DNA from: Chondrilla cf. caribensis
Taxonomy: Eukaryota; Porifera; Demospongiae; Chondrillida; Chondrillidae
Assembly: GCA_964020155.1 (NCBI GenBank)
Contig: OZ026548.1
Span: forward strand, 4,699,897-4,763,896
DNA: 64,000 nucleotides
Direction of reading: 5' to 3'
Shown here: one piece after another, positions 49,895 to 61,531 of the stretch
How the letters are laid out: each line of letters starts with the position of its first letter
Position numbering within the stretch: position 1 is the first letter of the stretch
Program-made: the position numbers and the translations under genes
Notes under the pieces: model-generated
Told to the model about the DNA's origin: nothing
The model's input: only the letters and a program-made list of their open reading frames with translations
Databases searched by the model: none

Positions 49895-50500
49895 GGCTTG
49901 TTGTGGGCGCTTATTTGAAATTTTATTCGAAGACGCATTTCATTCTTAGCTTGTTCTTCTATTTTCTTATTCGCGACGTTATTCAAGAGATGCGAAAACA
50001 AACCCTCCCTCATAAACAAGTAATTCTACCTCCCCCTGTACTTGGGCGGCGTCTCTTCTAGATTTAGAACCTTCGATATTCTATTCGGCGAATCCGTTGC
50101 GCTCGAATTCCACCCGAAGTATTTCATTCTCGCTGATTCGAAGTCAGCATGTTGCCGCTGTTGCGATGGGTATTAAGCGTTCACATGTGCGGGTGTTAAC
50201 ACCCGAAAAGCAGTTAGACACCATGGACATTTTGCTCGCTTTTCGGAACCTTCGTAGATTTCTTATCTTTAAATAATTTGTACATGTTATACTTACTGTT
50301 GAAAAGTATGTATTAGTATTGAGTTCATGATTGACGTTATGAAGCCAGACAATGGTGTGAGAATTTTAAATTGTGGTCGATTGTTATGATTAGAGATGGG
50401 CGCTTAGTTGATACTGCACACTTGCGGTCACAAAAGTGTGCAGTATCAGAAGCAAATGCACAGTTTTGCCCTTTGATCCTCCCCTTAACCATACAACAAA
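49895..50500. other. Unassigned, CpG-richer segment
   Basis: Different base use (TTCGAAGACG, ATTCGGCGAATCC) from the flanks, and absent from the equivalent segment at 43700. Probably an insertion linked to the fold-back. No protein family recognised. Confidence 0.35.
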
Positions 50501-50504
50501 TCAT

Positions 50505-50771
50505 TATAATAGCATGATTGTTATAAAGGTAGTATGTTTAATGAACCAAATCTTACACCAGATTTTTAGATTCATATACAGTACTTGTACAATCCGAATT
50601 TTTTATGTTGCATAACTAAAGCTCTTTTGTACAGCATTTAGCCATCAATGACTTATTTTAATTACTGCTCACCTCAACAATCATCCTCCCTCTTGGAGTT
50701 GTTTATATTATGATGCTGACATGTACAGTTACTTTCCCTCTAGCGCTAGCGAATGGAGGCAAAGAGCTCCC
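50505..50771 (-). pseudogene. Second truncated Calx-beta relic
   Basis: Same content and same breakpoint as 43780-44048, with extra small insertions. Sequence from 50776 to 51360 then matches 44050-44820 minus the MITE. Confidence 0.75.
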
Positions 50772-51462
50772 TCAATTTTGAATTGTGCATGCTACCTCAT
50801 TTTACTGACCTCAATCACATCAGTGGATATATATAATGTACCCATGAATATTTATTCATTCCATAATTTCCATTGATATATGTATTATGTATATCCTTGA
50901 AATTCGAGGAGCAAATATGGACGTTATTCATGCACAAACGGCTGGTACCCCATACATATGCATGCATACAGTACTTACTGCTTTCTCTCACAATGTACAT
51001 GTTTAGGATATTATGGGATGTATATTTGTGGAGAAACTTTAATGCTCAAAATATTCTATGTATTCAACTACGTACCATATGTAGATGCTGTCTGATATGT
51101 CTGTATATAAATGTCTTTATTTTATGAGGCCCAATTTATCAATTTATGCGTATTGTATGCCCATAATAATATTATACATAATATGTATTGAATTGATCAG
51201 ATATCATTATTATAACTTGTATATAGGAGATTAAGTCTACTGTGTATGACAAATTTCCGTATTCTGGACATCTTTGTACTATAATTATCATCATGTCATA
51301 ACAATTGTACATGACATAGATCAAATGGTTATTAGTCTACTATGAAGTACTGAATATATGCACTCACTACGTAATGGCCTAACCTACACTACTTGTTAGT
51401 GAGTGAGTTTTCTCTATTCTACTTGTTATATGAGAACTGGTGCTCCTGTTCCAACTGCTGCT

Positions 51463-53044
51463 CTACTTGGTGCACACAACGCAGGACACTTCCCTTCTCT
51501 CATCATATGGTGGACACGGTATTCCATATCTACAGTCCACTTCGACGTGGTACAAAACGGCTCCATCGTTATTTGCAGCATCATCTGGAACCACTTCTGC
51601 ATTGAAGTCAACACACACGAATGTGCTAGCTCCATGGTACTCATAATGTCCAGTCATCAGCCAGCCAAAATACTCGGTGGTCCACCCGGAAGGACATTCA
51701 TAGGTTCCCGGTATCATGATCTGTGCAGAACGGGTGGCATGGCACACTGCACATGGAGCGTTACGATTATGTCTGTCACGAGTGAGTGCTTGGTTAGGCG
51801 CTATTTCGTATTCTGTCCCGTACATGAAAGCCCAACCTCTATTGGTTGTGGTTGATGCTGGATGATGCTTCCCCTGCGAAGTGAGGCAGACAAAGTCAGA
51901 TGCTCCACCGTGGTGATTGTAAAAGCCTGAAGCAGCTCTGCCTTCATAGACACGACTGGTCCCATCGACATCAGGACAAGAACTGTTACCCCAGCGAACA
52001 TAGGCGACTCCTCCGGTACTTGGTTTTGGTGGTGGTGTTGTTGGTGGACGTGTCACTAGATAATTTATAAAATTATGCGTAAAGGCATGATTGTAATACA
52101 GATAAGTCATTTAATGGACTAAAGTTTAATTAGACCACATTTTAGATTATGGTGAATATATGTAATCGAGATAGTAAATTATACGTAGCTCTATATATTA
52201 TACAGCAACACTCAATGACCTACTCCTCACCTCGACAATCATCCTCTCTCTTGGAGTTGTCTATGATGCTGACAGTTACTTTTCCTCTAGCATTAGCAAA
52301 TACAGGTAAAGAGCTCCTCTTCACATTACAAGCGAAGGTCTCCCTTTCCTCACAATCATCATCATCCACTACAGGTATGTTTATTGTTTGTTCCTTCTCG
52401 GTGGGAGTGAACCTCACAGTAATGGCACTGGCGTTGAAATCATCCCCGGCTGTGGCTGGACGACGACCTGTACCCTTGCACAACACAATGACGTTGAATG
52501 GTGAACTGAAATCTCCAACAGCTTTTATCTTCACAGCAGCTTTCTCGGTATATTCTTGAGCCTTTGCAGAAGACTTTGAGAACAAGACCTCAACATTTGG
52601 ACCTGTTAATAATAGCAATCATCGTTAAAGTATGAACATCAGTACAATATCATTTGGCATGCATTCGGGACCTGGTGGTTGTGTGAGGTGTACACACATA
52701 CTGTACCTGGTGGTTGTGTGAGGTGTACACACATACTGTACCTGGTGGTTGTGTGAGGTGTACACACATACTGTACCTGGTGGTTGTGTGAGGTGTACAC
52801 ACATACTGTACCTGGTGGTTGTGTGAGGTGTACACACATACTGTACCTGGTGGTTGTGTGAGGTGTACACACATACTGTACCTGGTGGTTGTGTGAGGTG
52901 TACACACATACTGTACCTTGTGGTTGTGTGAGGTGTACACACATACTGTACCTGGTGGTTGTGTGAGGTGTACACACATACTGTACCTTGTGCTGCAACA
53001 AGTGTAGCTGATCCAATAATCACCAATGCTAGTTTGATGAACAT
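51463..53044 (-). CDS. Secreted Calx-beta + C4-like domain protein, copy F
   Basis: 340 residues: signal peptide (53044-52987), Calx-beta (52602-52231), linker plus C4 domain (52055-51463). All junctions phase 1. The C4 part is the most diverged of the intact set: NAPCAVCHATRSAQIMIPGT where siblings have NVPCAVCEV..SKHLMIPGT, and EVDCRYGIPCPPYDERREVS near the end. The ten Cys are kept, so the fold is probably retained while surface residues change. Nine repeat units in intron 1. Confidence 0.9.
52672..52989. repeat. 35-bp minisatellite, copy F intron 1 (about 9 units)
   Basis: The most homogeneous array: nearly all units identical. Confidence 0.95.
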
Positions 53045-53150
53045 GTCCAAGGAGATCTCTCACAGCTATTGACACAGTAGTAGTTCTGATGATATCCACT
53101 CAGTTATATGCTCCAGCTGCAGGTTGCTGGAGAATGGTTGACATCTGCTC

Positions 53151-53157
53151 TTTTATA
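53151..53157 (-). promoter_or_regulatory. TATA box of copy F
   Basis: TATAAAAGAGC, same distance from the ATG as siblings. Confidence 0.65.
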
Positions 53158-53638
53158 CTAGTCCACTCACCGTAATATGTACGTGTGCATCGGTAGTTGG
53201 CAAAGTTGCAGAGGCCTCCAAGGGACCATCTTGTGGTTGTTCCAGTACCAGGTGTTCTAATGATCATTGGACAGCACCTTGTAATAATACACAGCTTTGT
53301 CAACTTCTTTTGTTACAGGGATGACCTTAAAAGCATGATCACATGAACACATGAACCTGTCTGTACTATGCCCTTTGAAGCTCCTGGTTCAGTTATGACC
53401 TCATTTCAGTGACTGGGTCTTGTTCCAATTTATTGTTAACTTTGTTTGTTTGTGTGTGTGTGTGTGTGTGTTTGTGTGTGTGCACATATGGATATGTGAG
53501 TGTGTGCCCATATGCAAAATTTTTTGATGTGTGTATATAAGCATAATAAAAACATTTAACAATGAAAAAGGATGTAGGAATGACAAGCAAAAAAGGGAAA
53601 GAACAAGGTAGGGATGAATGGAATGAGAACACCGTCGG

Positions 53639-53794
53639 AGTGAGCAGCATGTCGGAATGAGAAGACTGTCGGAATATAACAATCCCTATATCAACAGCTG
53701 CAGACACTATACTGTGTATTGCAAAGCAATCACTGCTGTTGATATAGGGATTGTTATATTCCGACAGTCTTCTCATTCCGACATGCTGCTCACT
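53639..53794. repeat. Perfect hairpin with 59-bp arms
   Basis: Arm AGTGAGCAGCATGTCGGAAT.. to ATATCAACAG, 38-nt loop, then the exact reverse complement with no mismatch. Absent from the homologous segments at 40.9 and 47.55 kb. Left flank holds further GTCGGARTGAG words. Confidence 0.95.
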
Positions 53795-54240
53795 AGGACC
53801 TTTTTCAAAAACTAAGCTTCATGGACGAATGTTATTCCATTGTAATTGACACAATAGACCATATTACATCACTTCCAACTATTGTCACAGCTGGTACACC
53901 TGGATCTGGTCATTGTTTGGATGAAGAGGTGATACTTCTCATGGACTACAGTGTACACATCAGCTGAAATTATCATGTACTAATGGATTTGATAAGGCTT
54001 CAAGCTCAAATTATCATGTACTAATGGATTTGATAAGGCTTCAAGCTCAAATTATCATGTACTAATGGATTTGATAAGGCTTCAATCCCCCCCTAGGAAA
54101 TCTCGCCTATAGTAAATTGAAGCTATACTCTACTTTAAATTTGTATGGTAATCAAGTTTCTTGCTTTCAAGCCATATCACAGTATAAGACCACTCCCACA
54201 TAGTATACAAACACTCAATTGTCTGTGTAGCTATATATAG

Positions 54241-54280
54241 GTGTGTGTGTGTGTGGTTGTGTGTGTGTGTGTATGTGTGG

Positions 54281-54348
<68 letters not shown>

Positions 54349-54368
54349 CTGTGTGTGTGTATGTGTGG

Positions 54369-54414
<46 letters not shown>

Positions 54415-54430
54415 GTGTGTGTGTGTGCGC
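54241..54430. repeat. Long (TG)n microsatellite
   Basis: About 190 bp with GGTTG and GGCTG interruptions, expanded compared with its counterparts at 41280 and 47954. Confidence 0.95.
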
Positions 54431-54465
54431 CCATGTGTTTGTATGCGCGTGTACTGTATGCTTTA

Positions 54466-54620
54466 CAGTGAATACTCGTTAACCCACCACAATTTGTTTT
54501 CAAAGAATATGATAGGTTAAGTGGATATTCATTGTTACTTGTACATTATATTGGCACCAGGAAATTGTGGTGGATTGGAAGGTTTGGCAGATGAAGTGGT
54601 GGCAGATTAATGAGAAATAT
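54466..54620. mobile_element. MITE, CAGTGAATACTCGTTAA copy
   Basis: Diverged second copy of the 18710-18883 element: CAGTGAATACTCGTTAACCC to GCAGATTAATGAGAAATAT. Confidence 0.6.
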
Positions 54621-55091
54621 ATGCTCACACAGGATACTTTTGGAACAAGTAATTCTAGTTAAACAAGTAACTTGAGTTGACTTTACTTGAATGAATAGCT
54701 ATGTGTATAGGTGTATGACATTTTGTGTATATGTGTTAAGTGGGTTGGTATGTGTAATGTGCATGTGTGAGTGAGTGTACTGTAAGTTCTTCGACATGTA
54801 TTCATGCACATAGAAATAATTATTTGTATATGTACACCAAAATAGGGAGGAACACATAGTTGCCAATCCTTGAAAATGGGCTAGATGGACACTTACGTAT
54901 CTACACCCATGTGCTGTGGCCAAAATGGCTCAATGGATATATGCGCAGGTTTAGTATCATTGATTGTGCTTGATAAATAGTTGTGAAAGTAGTCTAGAAC
55001 TTTGTTAAATATCACTGAAGGTAATATCTCGGTTTACTATCGGCCAGTTTATGACGTCATATTGCAAATGGCTGTCAAACACAAGGTCCGC

Positions 55092-55154
55092 TAGTCTGGC
55101 TGGCCAGACCTAATCCGCGGGGGCGGTTATTCTAGGGTCTGGCCAGCCAGACTA
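55092..55154. repeat. Palindrome, perfect 19-bp arms
   Basis: TAGTCTGGCTGGCCAGACC, 25-nt GC-rich loop, then the inverse. Each arm also contains CTGGCCAG. Confidence 0.85.
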
Positions 55155-55645
55155 CACTCCGCTAATCCATAGGTCGAGAAAAAACCGGGATAGGAAACGA
55201 ATTCGCGTTATCCTATACTGAAGTATGGGATGACGTCATCCTTCCTTGGGGGTAGCTAGGTAACCGTTGTCAAGGGACAATGGAAAGGTACTTTTTGACC
55301 TACTGTGGCCAAGCCCACACGCTAGTTGCAGAAATCTCCCCTCGAAGCAATGCCGGTGATGATAGGCTACGAGACGAATCGCTTTTTCGCCGCAATAATG
55401 GTACAAAACCATCGAACTATAACATTGTGTAAGTTTTGTACCTATTGCCTTGCGCTCGAAACCTAATCGGACGCTTTTGTTCATTGTGATTGTGTACGGT
55501 ACGTAGGTACGTTGCTTGCAGCTGTTAAATTAGTAATAACGTCGCTCGTTTTCTCGCTGGTTAATCTGTGCTTGGAAAAATGCCATAGATGATAACTCCC
55601 TACAACGTGATTCCGACGCAAAGGACATTGTTACACACTGCCGAA

Positions 55646-55858
55646 TAGCCTTGAGAGGTCATTAGTGAACGTTGTCAGCAGCTGTTGTACTTCTTCTCTG
55701 GCTGCTGCCTCAATAAACCAGTTTACTTCGGCTGTTTGTCTTTTTCCGCGGTTAGAAAAAGGGTTTGATTGAATTCCTTTTTGAAGGGATACTACAAAGC
55801 GCATCAATAACTCGAAAGAATCGTCACGAACGGAGGATAACGCTATCGACTCGGCCAT
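55646..55858 (-). CDS. Small open frame inside the long transposon, unknown
   Basis: Starts MAESIALSSVRDDSFELLMR, then EAAAREEVQQLLTTFTND and SRLFGS, with a possible donor at GGCAGT-GTGTAA. Balanced, helix-like composition. No transposase motif or family recognised; could be exon 1 of a captured or transposon-encoded gene. Confidence 0.3.
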
Positions 55859-56439
55859 TTTCGTGGCAACTTCACAGGTTCCGGCGAATCTGTGACATGC
55901 ATGTTTTGAGGGATAATTCTACGTTGTGCTCCATAAGAAAGTAATTGTGAGTTTTCAACTCGTTGAACTGATGAATTGACGACGAATAACCTACGTTACT
56001 TTCCAAGACCTTTAAAACTGTCGATCAAGGTACCGAACACTGCCGAACGAAAATCGAACAGGCTAAATATTCATTCTACTAGAGAATGACGAGTGGCAAT
56101 CAAACTGTTCGATAGAATCGAAACGCTAATTTATCGATTATGATGGCACTTCTAAAGACGATTTGAATGAAGACAATCGGATTTGCATTTCACCAATCCG
56201 TGCCGGACATGTTACCACTGGAAAAAACCGTGCCATATCCCGGATGATTCGGAACAGTTGGCAACTATGTTCACTGAGGTTCGGAATATCTATGATCCAT
56301 CATACAACTGTCTCCAATTGTGGGTCACAAGGTTTTAACCAATATCATCATAGTGTTCATGGTTGCCATAGAACCAGTACTGTTATAATATTATGCAACA
56401 ATTTTCTGAATAACTGTAAAAACCTTTGACTAAGCAATG

Positions 56440-56800
56440 TATACTAATTTTTAAGTTTATATTTGATATGTTACAAAAGTTGATGTTGCTTATTCGATTA
56501 TTATTACACATCAACAGAGGCTATTCTGGTTAAGACTTGGACACTGGGCAGTATGGCATAGAACTCCACTTGCCGTCAGGCATTGGCACCCTCAGAATTT
56601 GGCATTTCATGTGCGATACAGCCCTTGTGTCGCATCGTGATAGTGTTTTGGAGAGATTCCTCCGCCTATTAGTATATGTTCATCTCAGGCTACAGTCTGC
56701 TCTACTTGTGTCTGTCACTGCACCCAGCTGCAAGTGAACTCAGTCTGATGTTCTTTGTTCAAACAACAGGAGTAGTTATGTCAGCTATTGACCAGACCCC
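56440..56800. repeat. Dispersed repeat shared with 36360-36840
   Basis: See the partner copy. Same order of shared blocks, slightly shorter. Confidence 0.6.
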
Positions 56801-57640
56801 TTACACAGAAATTCTATTTAAAGACATTTTACGTACTTGCTCTCAAACTATATAATATGTACATCTAATACAGACGTACATCACCATGTGATAGTGTATG
56901 TAATTCATTGAATCCACCAGTAATAGTGGAATATTCCACAAGTGGTTTCACAGTGTACACAATTTTATCTTTCTGGTGTACATGTTCAACATAGTGCTAC
57001 TTACTAAGCAAATTTTACTGTATACCAATCAGACCAATACAAAATATTCTTGCATCAATACACTGTTTACACTTTCAAAGATAGGAACATATATGTGATC
57101 AATTGCAGTATGATGTACTCACAGTTGCAAAAGAAACCATATTATACCATAAACCATATAAGTCAAGAATACATATACTGCGTACATTATACATGTAAGT
57201 ACATATGCATATGTATGGCACTGTTTGTTATTATGTTTATGGATTCATGCATGTGTATGTATATACAATACGCATTATGTATATATGTATAACCCTGTTA
57301 GCATTACACACATAATATTTATGATTATGTATTATATACATATTATTATGATCATAATGTATATACATATTATATTATATATGCATATTATTATGTATTA
57401 TATATATGCATATTATCATGTATTATAAATACATATTATTATCATAATGTATATATATTATATGCATTATTATTCTGTATTATATATATATATATATTAT
57501 ATATTTGTCTACTGTATGTGTGTGTCAAATTTTCACGTGTATTCTGGACATCTTGGTAATATAATTATCATCATGTCATAATAATTGTACATGACATAGA
57601 TCAAATGGTTAGTAATCTACTATGAAGTACTGAATATATG
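56801..57640. other. AT-rich spacer
   Basis: No gene. TATATA and CATATTATTATG-type simple repeats at 57300-57500. The end (57540-57640) matches the 3' flank of copies E and F. Confidence 0.5.
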
Positions 57641-57742
57641 TACTCACTACATAATGGCCTAACCTACACTACTTGTTAGTGAGTGAGTTTTCTCTATTCT
57701 ACTTGTTATATGAGAACTGGTGCTCCTGTTCCAACTGCTGCT

Positions 57743-59345
57743 CTACTTGGTGCACACAACGCAGGACACTTCCTTTCTTCGATCGTATGGTGGACACTGT
57801 ATTCCATATGAACAGGCCGTTTGAACGTGGTACAAAAGGGCTCCATTGTCATTTGCAGCTTCACCTGGAACCACTCCTGCATTGAAGTCAACACACACGA
57901 ATGTGCTAGCTCCATGATTTCTGAAATAACTAGTCATCAGCCAGCCAAAATACTCGGTGGTCCATCCGGAAGGACATTCATAGGTTCCCGGTATCATGAG
58001 GTGTTTTGAACGAGTCATGACTTCACACACTGCACATGGAACGTTATCATCATCTATGTCAGTGGTGAGTGCTTGGTTATTTTGTATTTCGTATTCTGTC
58101 CCATACATGTAAGCCCAACCACTATTAGTTGTAGTTGATGCTGGATGATACTTGCCCTGTGAGATAAGGCAGACGAAGTCAGATGCTCCACCGTTGTGAT
58201 TATAATAACCCGAAACAGCTCTTCCTTCATAGACACGACTGGTTCCATCGACATCAGGACAAGAACTGTTGCCCCAACGAACATAAGTGTGTCCTCCAGT
58301 ACTTGGTTTTGGTGGTGGTGTTGTTGGTGGACTTGTCACTAGATACGTAGATAGACAATAGCATGATTGTTATACAGGTGGTATGTTTAATGAACTAAAT
58401 CTTACATCAGATTATAGATTTTAATACAGTGCATATAATCGTGATATTCTGTGTTGTAAAATCAAAGGTCCATTGTATAGTTGCACAATAGTAACACTCA
58501 ATGGCATACTGCTCACCTCGACAATCATCCTCTCTCTTGGAGTTGTCTATGATGCTGACAGTTACTTTTCCTCTAGCACTAGCGAATACAGGCAAAGAGC
58601 TCCTCCTCACATTACATGCGAAGGTCTCCCTTTCCTCACAATCATCATCATCCACTACAGGTATGTTTATTGTCTTTACCTTCTCAGTAGGAGTGAATCT
58701 CACAGTAATGGGACTGGCATTGAAGTCATCCCCGGCTGTGGCTGGACGACTACCTGAACTCGCACACACCACAATGACGTTAAATGGTGAACTGAAATCT
58801 CCAACAGCTTTTATCTGCACAGCAGCTTTCTCAGTATATTCTTGAGCCTTTGCAGAATTCTTAGAGAACAAGATGGCAACACTTGGACCTGTTAATAATA
58901 GCAATCATTGTTAAAGTATGAATACCACATCAGTGAAATAATATTTATACGTGTGATGCACATATACTGTACCTGGCGGTTGTGTGAGGTGTACACACAT
59001 ACTGTACCTGGTGGTTGTGTGAGGTGTACATGCATACTGTACCTGATGGTTGTGTGAGGTGTACACACATACTGTACCTGGTGGTTGTGTGAGGTGTACA
59101 CACATACTGTACCTGGTGGTTGTGTGAGGTGTACACACATACTGTACCTGGTGGTTGTGTGAGGTGTACACACATACTGTACCTGGTGGTTGTGTGAGGT
59201 GTACACACATACTGTACCTTGTGGTTGTGTGAGGTGTACACACATACTGTACCTGGTGGTTGTGTGAGGTGTACACACATACTGTACCTTGTGCTGCAAC
59301 AAGTGTAGCTGATCCAATAATCACCAATGCTAATTTGATGAACAT
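57743..59345 (-). CDS. Secreted Calx-beta + C4-like domain protein, copy G
   Basis: 341 residues: signal peptide (59345-59288), Calx-beta (58888-58517), linker plus C4 domain (58338-57743), exon lengths identical to D and E. The C4 part differs from siblings around EIQNNQALTTDIDDDNVPC and in YFRNHGASTFVCVDF. The acidic Calx-beta turn (VVDDDDCEERE) is kept. All sites intact. About 9 repeat units in intron 1, one with CGCCAG. Confidence 0.9.
58967..59290. repeat. 35-bp minisatellite, copy G intron 1 (about 9 units)
   Basis: Units as elsewhere, slightly more diverged at the far end (CCGCCAG and ATGCATAC variants). Confidence 0.95.
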
Positions 59346-59448
59346 GTCCAAGGAGATCTCTCACAGTTATTGACACAGTAGTTCTGATGATATCCACTCA
59401 GTTATACGCTCAGGCTGCAGGTTGCTGGAGAATGGTTGACATCTGCTC

Positions 59449-59455
59449 TTTTATA
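59449..59455 (-). promoter_or_regulatory. TATA box of copy G
   Basis: TATAAAAGAGC about 105 bp above the ATG. Confidence 0.65.
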
Positions 59456-60309
59456 CTAGTCCACCCACTCCAGGTCTCACCACCCACTCCTAGTCGGAAA
59501 TGTTGTGATGATTTGAAAGTCCTGGAAGCCTTTTGGAAACCACAGTATAACCCTCCAGAGTGTACACATGTTCTATAGGCTTGAATGCTCATGAAGGGCA
59601 CACCCTCTGAAGCACTTTATCTGCAATAATTGTTCATTTCAGGTGATTCCGGAGAGGCTTACTAGTAAGGCTACCATGTTAACGTTGTTATTAAATTACA
59701 TTCTATAATCTTATTTATATACACTGTTGTGTATTACATGTTTGTGTGTGAAGATAATACAATGGACTGAAATTTTTGGTGGTATATAATTGCACACCAC
59801 ACATGTGATAGTGCATGCAATTCATTGAATTCATCAATAAGAGTGGAATGCTTCAAGTGTCTTTACAGTGTACACATTTTGATCTTTATGCATGTTGAAC
59901 ATAGTGCTACTTACTGAGCATGTTTGACTGTATACCAAACAGAACAATTCAAATACTCACATTCTTGTATCAATGCACTTTTACACTTTTAGAGATAGGA
60001 ATAAGTGATTGATTGCAGTATGATGTACACGCAGTTGTGAAGAAACCATATTAAGTCAAGAATACATACTCAGTCTGTGTACATTATGTATATATACATG
60101 TACTAAGTATACATGCGTATTTATGGCACTGTTTATACACATGTGTATGCACCCTGTATGTGTATGTATAATATTATGTATGTAATGTACATATTTATGA
60201 CCCTGTTTGCATTTTACATACATCATGTATTATAATATGTAATATATATATGACATTGTTTGTAGCTATGTATGTACTACATACACAAAGACAGTATACA
60301 GACTGCATT

Positions 60310-60556
60310 GCATTTGTACCTGGTGGTAGCTATAGCATGAGGTGTACACATGCACACTGTATACGTATCTCCTGCAGGATGTGCTGCAACAAGTGTAGCT
60401 GATCCAATAATCACCGAAGTTATAGTTTGATGAACATGTTCAAGGAGATCTCTCACAGCTATTGACGCAGTAGTAGTTCTGATGATATCCACTCAGTTAT
60501 ATTCTCAGGCTGTAGGTTGCTGGGGAATGGTTGACATCAGATTCTGTTCTTTTATA
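60310..60556 (-). pseudogene. Decayed signal-peptide exon with TATA box, no array (H)
   Basis: Exon remnant 60437-60378: MFIKL then a TAA, caused by a small insertion near 60420. Keeps the TATA box (60550-60556) and upstream block. Below it only one repeat-like unit remains (TTTGTACCTGGTGGTAGC) instead of an array. Marks the upstream edge of the cluster. Confidence 0.7.
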
Positions 60557-60559
60557 CGA

Positions 60560-61531
60560 GTTACCGAGGGGTTTAACAAGGTTATTCGATCATGACATTT
60601 CATTAGCAGGATAAAAAGTTCCAGCCCATGTATCTAATTGATTGTGGCGATGAAACATCAAATTTTGTCTCATTTTGGGCCTGTCGTGGAATATTTGGTC
60701 TTCCCCATTTCCTGTTCCCGCCCCTCTGACCAAATATTTCAGAAATACAGTGTATTAGGTCCGGGGAACGGCATATTAATTCTGAAACTATTCGGTCCAC
60801 ATCGATATGTCTGTAATACTTGGTCCCCTGAAATAGTTACTCTATGCTACTCACCAACCAGTCTTTCTACTAAATGATTCAAGCAAGGGCAACAATAACG
60901 TCTACCTCTCTGCAGACAACACCGAATTGGGATTCTACTGTCCAAAAAATTGAAGTATCTATCATCTTGTTTGGATAATCTGCAATATTCATATTCGGAT
61001 TATTAGATTGCCTCTGATATGAGACAATTCCGATCGTGGTATATCAATATGTATTATATCAATCAATTATTAGATTGCCACATGCACATCAGCACTAAAA
61101 GGCAAAAACTAGAACACAGTAGATTGTACTTGAAGGTTTAGAATTATAAACTTAATCAACTGTTTATTCCAAATTAACCAGTATTATATCACGTTCGGAA
61201 GTCCGAGGCTGATTTTTGTATCCATTGTTGCACTTGAAGTAATAATGAGTGTTCCCACCCATACGTATAGACTAGTTTAAGTGTATACTAGTACTAGTTA
61301 TATCTTTCACCTATAGTCCATTGTTCGTCATCAATTAAACATCATTGCAATATCCAATCAACGTCAATCGTATGTCATTGCTTTTCTTGACCAGCTACAG
61401 TTTATATACTACGATGTTCGCCATTCTCATTTCCTAGCTGAAGATTTTTTTTTACATACGATCATCAAGTGAACATACAAAATGGCAATATCACAATAAA
61501 GAGAATATTAATTACTGTAGTGTACGTATAG
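60560..61531. other. Intergenic, 5' flank of the vWA gene
   Basis: No exon seen. Separates the minus-strand cluster from the plus-strand vWA gene. A TTTATATACT box at 61400-61409, about 130 bp before the ATG, could be its TATA element. Confidence 0.4.

Larger units (their letters stand above)
54855..56269. mobile_element. 1.4-kb long form of the CATAGTTGCCAAC transposon
   Basis: Same ends and outer 200-380 bp as 39924-40662 but with about 800 bp of extra centre (55080-55895). The centre is CpG-richer, contains a perfect 19-bp-arm palindrome (55092-55154) and a minus-strand open frame (55858 down to about 55646). Either the ancestor of the short form or a copy that has captured DNA. Confidence 0.65.

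Noticed and set aside
38335..58845. Plus-strand frames MTYCSPRQSSSLLELSMM over the Calx-beta exons
   Set aside because: Antisense shadows of the Calx-beta exons.
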